5,889 nt of DNA from Allobosea sp. (lineage in GTDB: Bacteria; Pseudomonadota; Alphaproteobacteria; Rhizobiales; Beijerinckiaceae): NCBI GenBank assembly GCA_021732895.1, contig JAKFWE010000021.1, forward strand, positions 1 through 5,889, read 5' to 3'. The position numbers and the translations under genes were made by a program. Of the stretch, positions 4,221 through 5,889 are shown one piece after another. The notes under the pieces are model-generated. The model searched no databases, was not told the origin of the DNA, and saw nothing but the letters and a program-made list of their open reading frames with translations. The stretch's first letter is position 1, and every line of letters starts with the position of its first letter.

Positions 4221-5813
4221 TCAGAACCTGAGCCTCCGCGCCCGCTTCACCATCGGGATCGCGTGGATCCTCGCCAGCAACGCGTCCGAGATCGGCTCGT
4301 CCACCGCGACATGACAGATCGCGTCGCCGCCCGGCCTGTCGCGGCCGAGCGCGAAGGTCGCGACATTGACGCCGGCCTCGCCGAGCAGCGAGCCGAACTG
4401 GCCAATGAAGCCCGGCTGGTCGGCGTTGCGGACATAGAGCATGTGCGGCGCGAACTCCGCATCGACCTTGATGTCGCGAATCTCGACGATGCGCGGCTTG
4501 CCGTCCTGGAACACGGTGCCCGCCGCATGGCGCGGCATGTCTTCGGCCTCCACCACGATGCGGATGACGCTTTCGAGATTGCCGGCGACCTCGCGGGTCA
4601 GCTCCTCGACGACGATGCCCTTCTCCTTCGCGATCAGCGCGGCGTTGACCATGTTGATCTCGGGCAGGAACGGCCGCAGCACGCCGGTGATGGCGGCGGC
4701 CGAGATCGCCTTGAGGTTGAGATGGGCGACGGCGCCCTCGTATTCGATCCGGATGCCCTTGACCGGGGCCTCGGTGAGCTGGCCGAGGAACGAGCCGAGC
4801 TTCTCGGCCAGCGCGACGAATGGCTTGATCCGGGGCGCTTCCTCGGCCGAGATCGAGGGGAAGTTCACCGCATTGGTGATCGCGCCCTTGAGCAGGTAGT
4901 CGCTCATCTGCTCGGCGACCTGCAGCGCGACGTTCTCCTGCGCCTCCGAGGTCGCGGCGCCGAGATGCGGTGTGCAGACGACGTTCTCCAATCCAAATAG
5001 CGGGTTCGATTCCGCCGGCTCCTGCGAGAACACGTCGAAGGCCGCGCCGGCGACGTGACCGGACTTGATCAGCGCTGCGAGCGCCGCCTCGTCGACCAGC
5101 CCGCCCCGCGCGCAGTTGACGATGCGCACGCCCTTCTTCGTCTTCGCCAAAGCCTCGGCCGAGAGGATGTTCTTCGTCATCTGCGTCATCGGCACATGCA
5201 GCGTGATGAAGTCGGCGCGCCTGAGCAACTCGTCGAGCTCGACCTTCTCGACGCCGAGCGCCACCGCCCGCTCGGGCGACAGATAGGGATCGAACGCGAT
5301 CACCCGCATCTTCAGCCCGATGCCGCGCTCGGCGACGATCGAGCCGATATTGCCGCAGCCGATCAGCCCCAGCGTCTTGGCCGTGATCTCCACGCCCATG
5401 AAGCGGTTCTTCTCCCATTTGCCGGCCTGCGTGGACAGGTCCGCCGACGGGATCTGCCGCGCCAGCGCGAACATCATCGCGATGGCGTGCTCGGCGGTGG
5501 TGATCGAATTGCCGAAGGGCGTGTTCATCACGATGACGCCGCGCGCGGTCGCGGCCGGGATCTCGACATTGTCGACGCCGATGCCGGCGCGGCCGATCAC
5601 CTTCAGCCGAGTCGCCGCTTCCAGCAGTTTCGCGGTCGCCTTGGTGGCCGAGCGGATGGCGAGGCCGTCATAGTCGCCGATCATCGACAGGAGCCGGTCC
5701 CTGTCCTTGCCGAGGTTCGGATCGAAGGTCACGTCGATGCCGCGGTCCTTGAAGATCTGCACTGCGGCGGGGGAAAGGGCGTCGGAGATCAGGACGCGGG
5801 GGGCGGTGGTCAT
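4221..5813 (-). CDS. serA: D-3-phosphoglycerate dehydrogenase
   Basis: Cytosolic enzyme oxidising 3-phosphoglycerate to 3-phosphohydroxypyruvate with NAD+, the first committed step of the phosphorylated serine pathway. At 530 residues it is the long type. The substrate-binding domain is in two parts (about 1-100 and 285-315) flanking the NAD domain, which has GCGNIG (Gly152, Gly154, Gly157) and the ribose-binding Asp175. Catalytic residues are all present: Arg236 (NCARGGLVDE), Glu265 (DVFSQEP) and His283 (TPHLGAATSEA). Residues about 320-450 form the intervening ASB-type domain (NFPSISAEEAPRI onward), and 458-530 form the C-terminal ACT domain (LYVRNADQPGFIGQFGSLL), the usual site of serine feedback binding. 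The frame opens earlier (Met at 5879), but Met at 5813 is chosen because AGGAG (5821-5825) lies 7 bases upstream and homology starts at PRVLISDAL. serC often lies upstream in relatives, which here is beyond the right edge. Confidence 0.97.
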   Translation of the reverse strand: MTTAPRVLISDALSPAAVQIFKDRGIDVTFDPNLGKDRDRLLSMIGDYDGLAIRSATKATAKLLEAATRLKVIGRAGIGVDNVEIPAATARGVIVMNTPFGNSITTAEHAIAMMFALARQIPSADLSTQAGKWEKNRFMGVEITAKTLGLIGCGNIGSIVAERGIGLKMRVIAFDPYLSPERAVALGVEKVELDELLRRADFITLHVPMTQMTKNILSAEALAKTKKGVRIVNCARGGLVDEAALAALIKSGHVAGAAFDVFSQEPAESNPLFGLENVVCTPHLGAATSEAQENVALQVAEQMSDYLLKGAITNAVNFPSISAEEAPRIKPFVALAEKLGSFLGQLTEAPVKGIRIEYEGAVAHLNLKAISAAAITGVLRPFLPEINMVNAALIAKEKGIVVEELTREVAGNLESVIRIVVEAEDMPRHAAGTVFQDGKPRIVEIRDIKVDAEFAPHMLYVRNADQPGFIGQFGSLLGEAGVNVATFALGRDRPGGDAICHVAVDEPISDALLARIHAIPMVKRARRLRF

Positions 5814-5820
5814 GGAGTGG

Positions 5821-5825
5821 CTCCT
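5821..5825 (-). promoter_or_regulatory. serA ribosome binding site
   Basis: AGGAG on the minus strand, 7 bases before the ATG at 5811-5813. It decides the start against the in-frame ATG at 5877-5879, which would add 22 Arg/Ser/Pro/Ala-rich residues unlike SerA. Confidence 0.8.
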
Positions 5826-5889
5826 GCGGCGCGGCGCCGGGGCGCTCTGCGCTTTGCGTGAACGGGAGTAGCGCGTCATGGCAGGGCTC

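Noticed and set aside
4132..5418. Second long minus-strand frame inside serA
   Set aside because: Same strand, shifted frame; the product is Arg/Gly/Ala-rich, while the serA frame has all catalytic motifs.
1..5889. CRISPR array, tRNA or rRNA gene, toxin-antitoxin pair
   Set aside because: No regularly spaced repeats, no cloverleaf-like sequence and no small paired genes were seen on either strand.

Overview
The window is high-GC DNA with strong G/C preference at third codon positions, low-GC islands, and genes typical of an alphaproteobacterium, most likely Hyphomicrobiales (Bosea- or Methylobacterium-like). The order-level guess is inference from the flavour of SerA, the amidotransferase, the transporter and the insertion-sequence remnant; no rRNA or other marker is present.

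Layout. Bases 1-512 (minus) are the N-terminal third of a secreted MuiA-family (DUF4140/DUF4139) protein that runs off the left edge. Bases 631-1515 (minus) encode a stand-alone class I glutamine amidotransferase-like protein with an intact Cys-His-Glu triad. It is divergent, across 106 bp, from an EamA/DMT-family inner-membrane transporter (1622-2572, plus). Next comes a decayed IS3-family insertion sequence (about 2720-3207, plus) carrying at least five separate lesions, then a short segment of only about 33% G+C. A periplasmic YHS-domain protein lies at 3338-3865 (minus), followed on its own strand by a 14-bp perfect inverted repeat. Its upstream region carries an exact GTAACC-N16-CGAA match, the form reported for the alphaproteobacterial sigma-F/EcfF (ECF) stress sigma factors. 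A 3' gene fragment (about 4092-4190, plus), possibly the tail of a solute-binding protein, sits before serA (4221-5813, minus), a complete 530-residue D-3-phosphoglycerate dehydrogenase of the long ACT-domain type.

How it fits together. The flanks look like ordinary chromosome: serine biosynthesis, an amidotransferase, a drug/metabolite exporter and an envelope protein. The middle, about 2720-4091, looks like an accessory patch: IS debris on the left, a compositionally different stretch with a probably stress-induced YHS gene, and on the right a gene truncated so that only its last ~32 codons remain. No complete multi-gene novel system is visible. The most informative signal is the single-gene YHS unit with an apparent ECF-type promoter.
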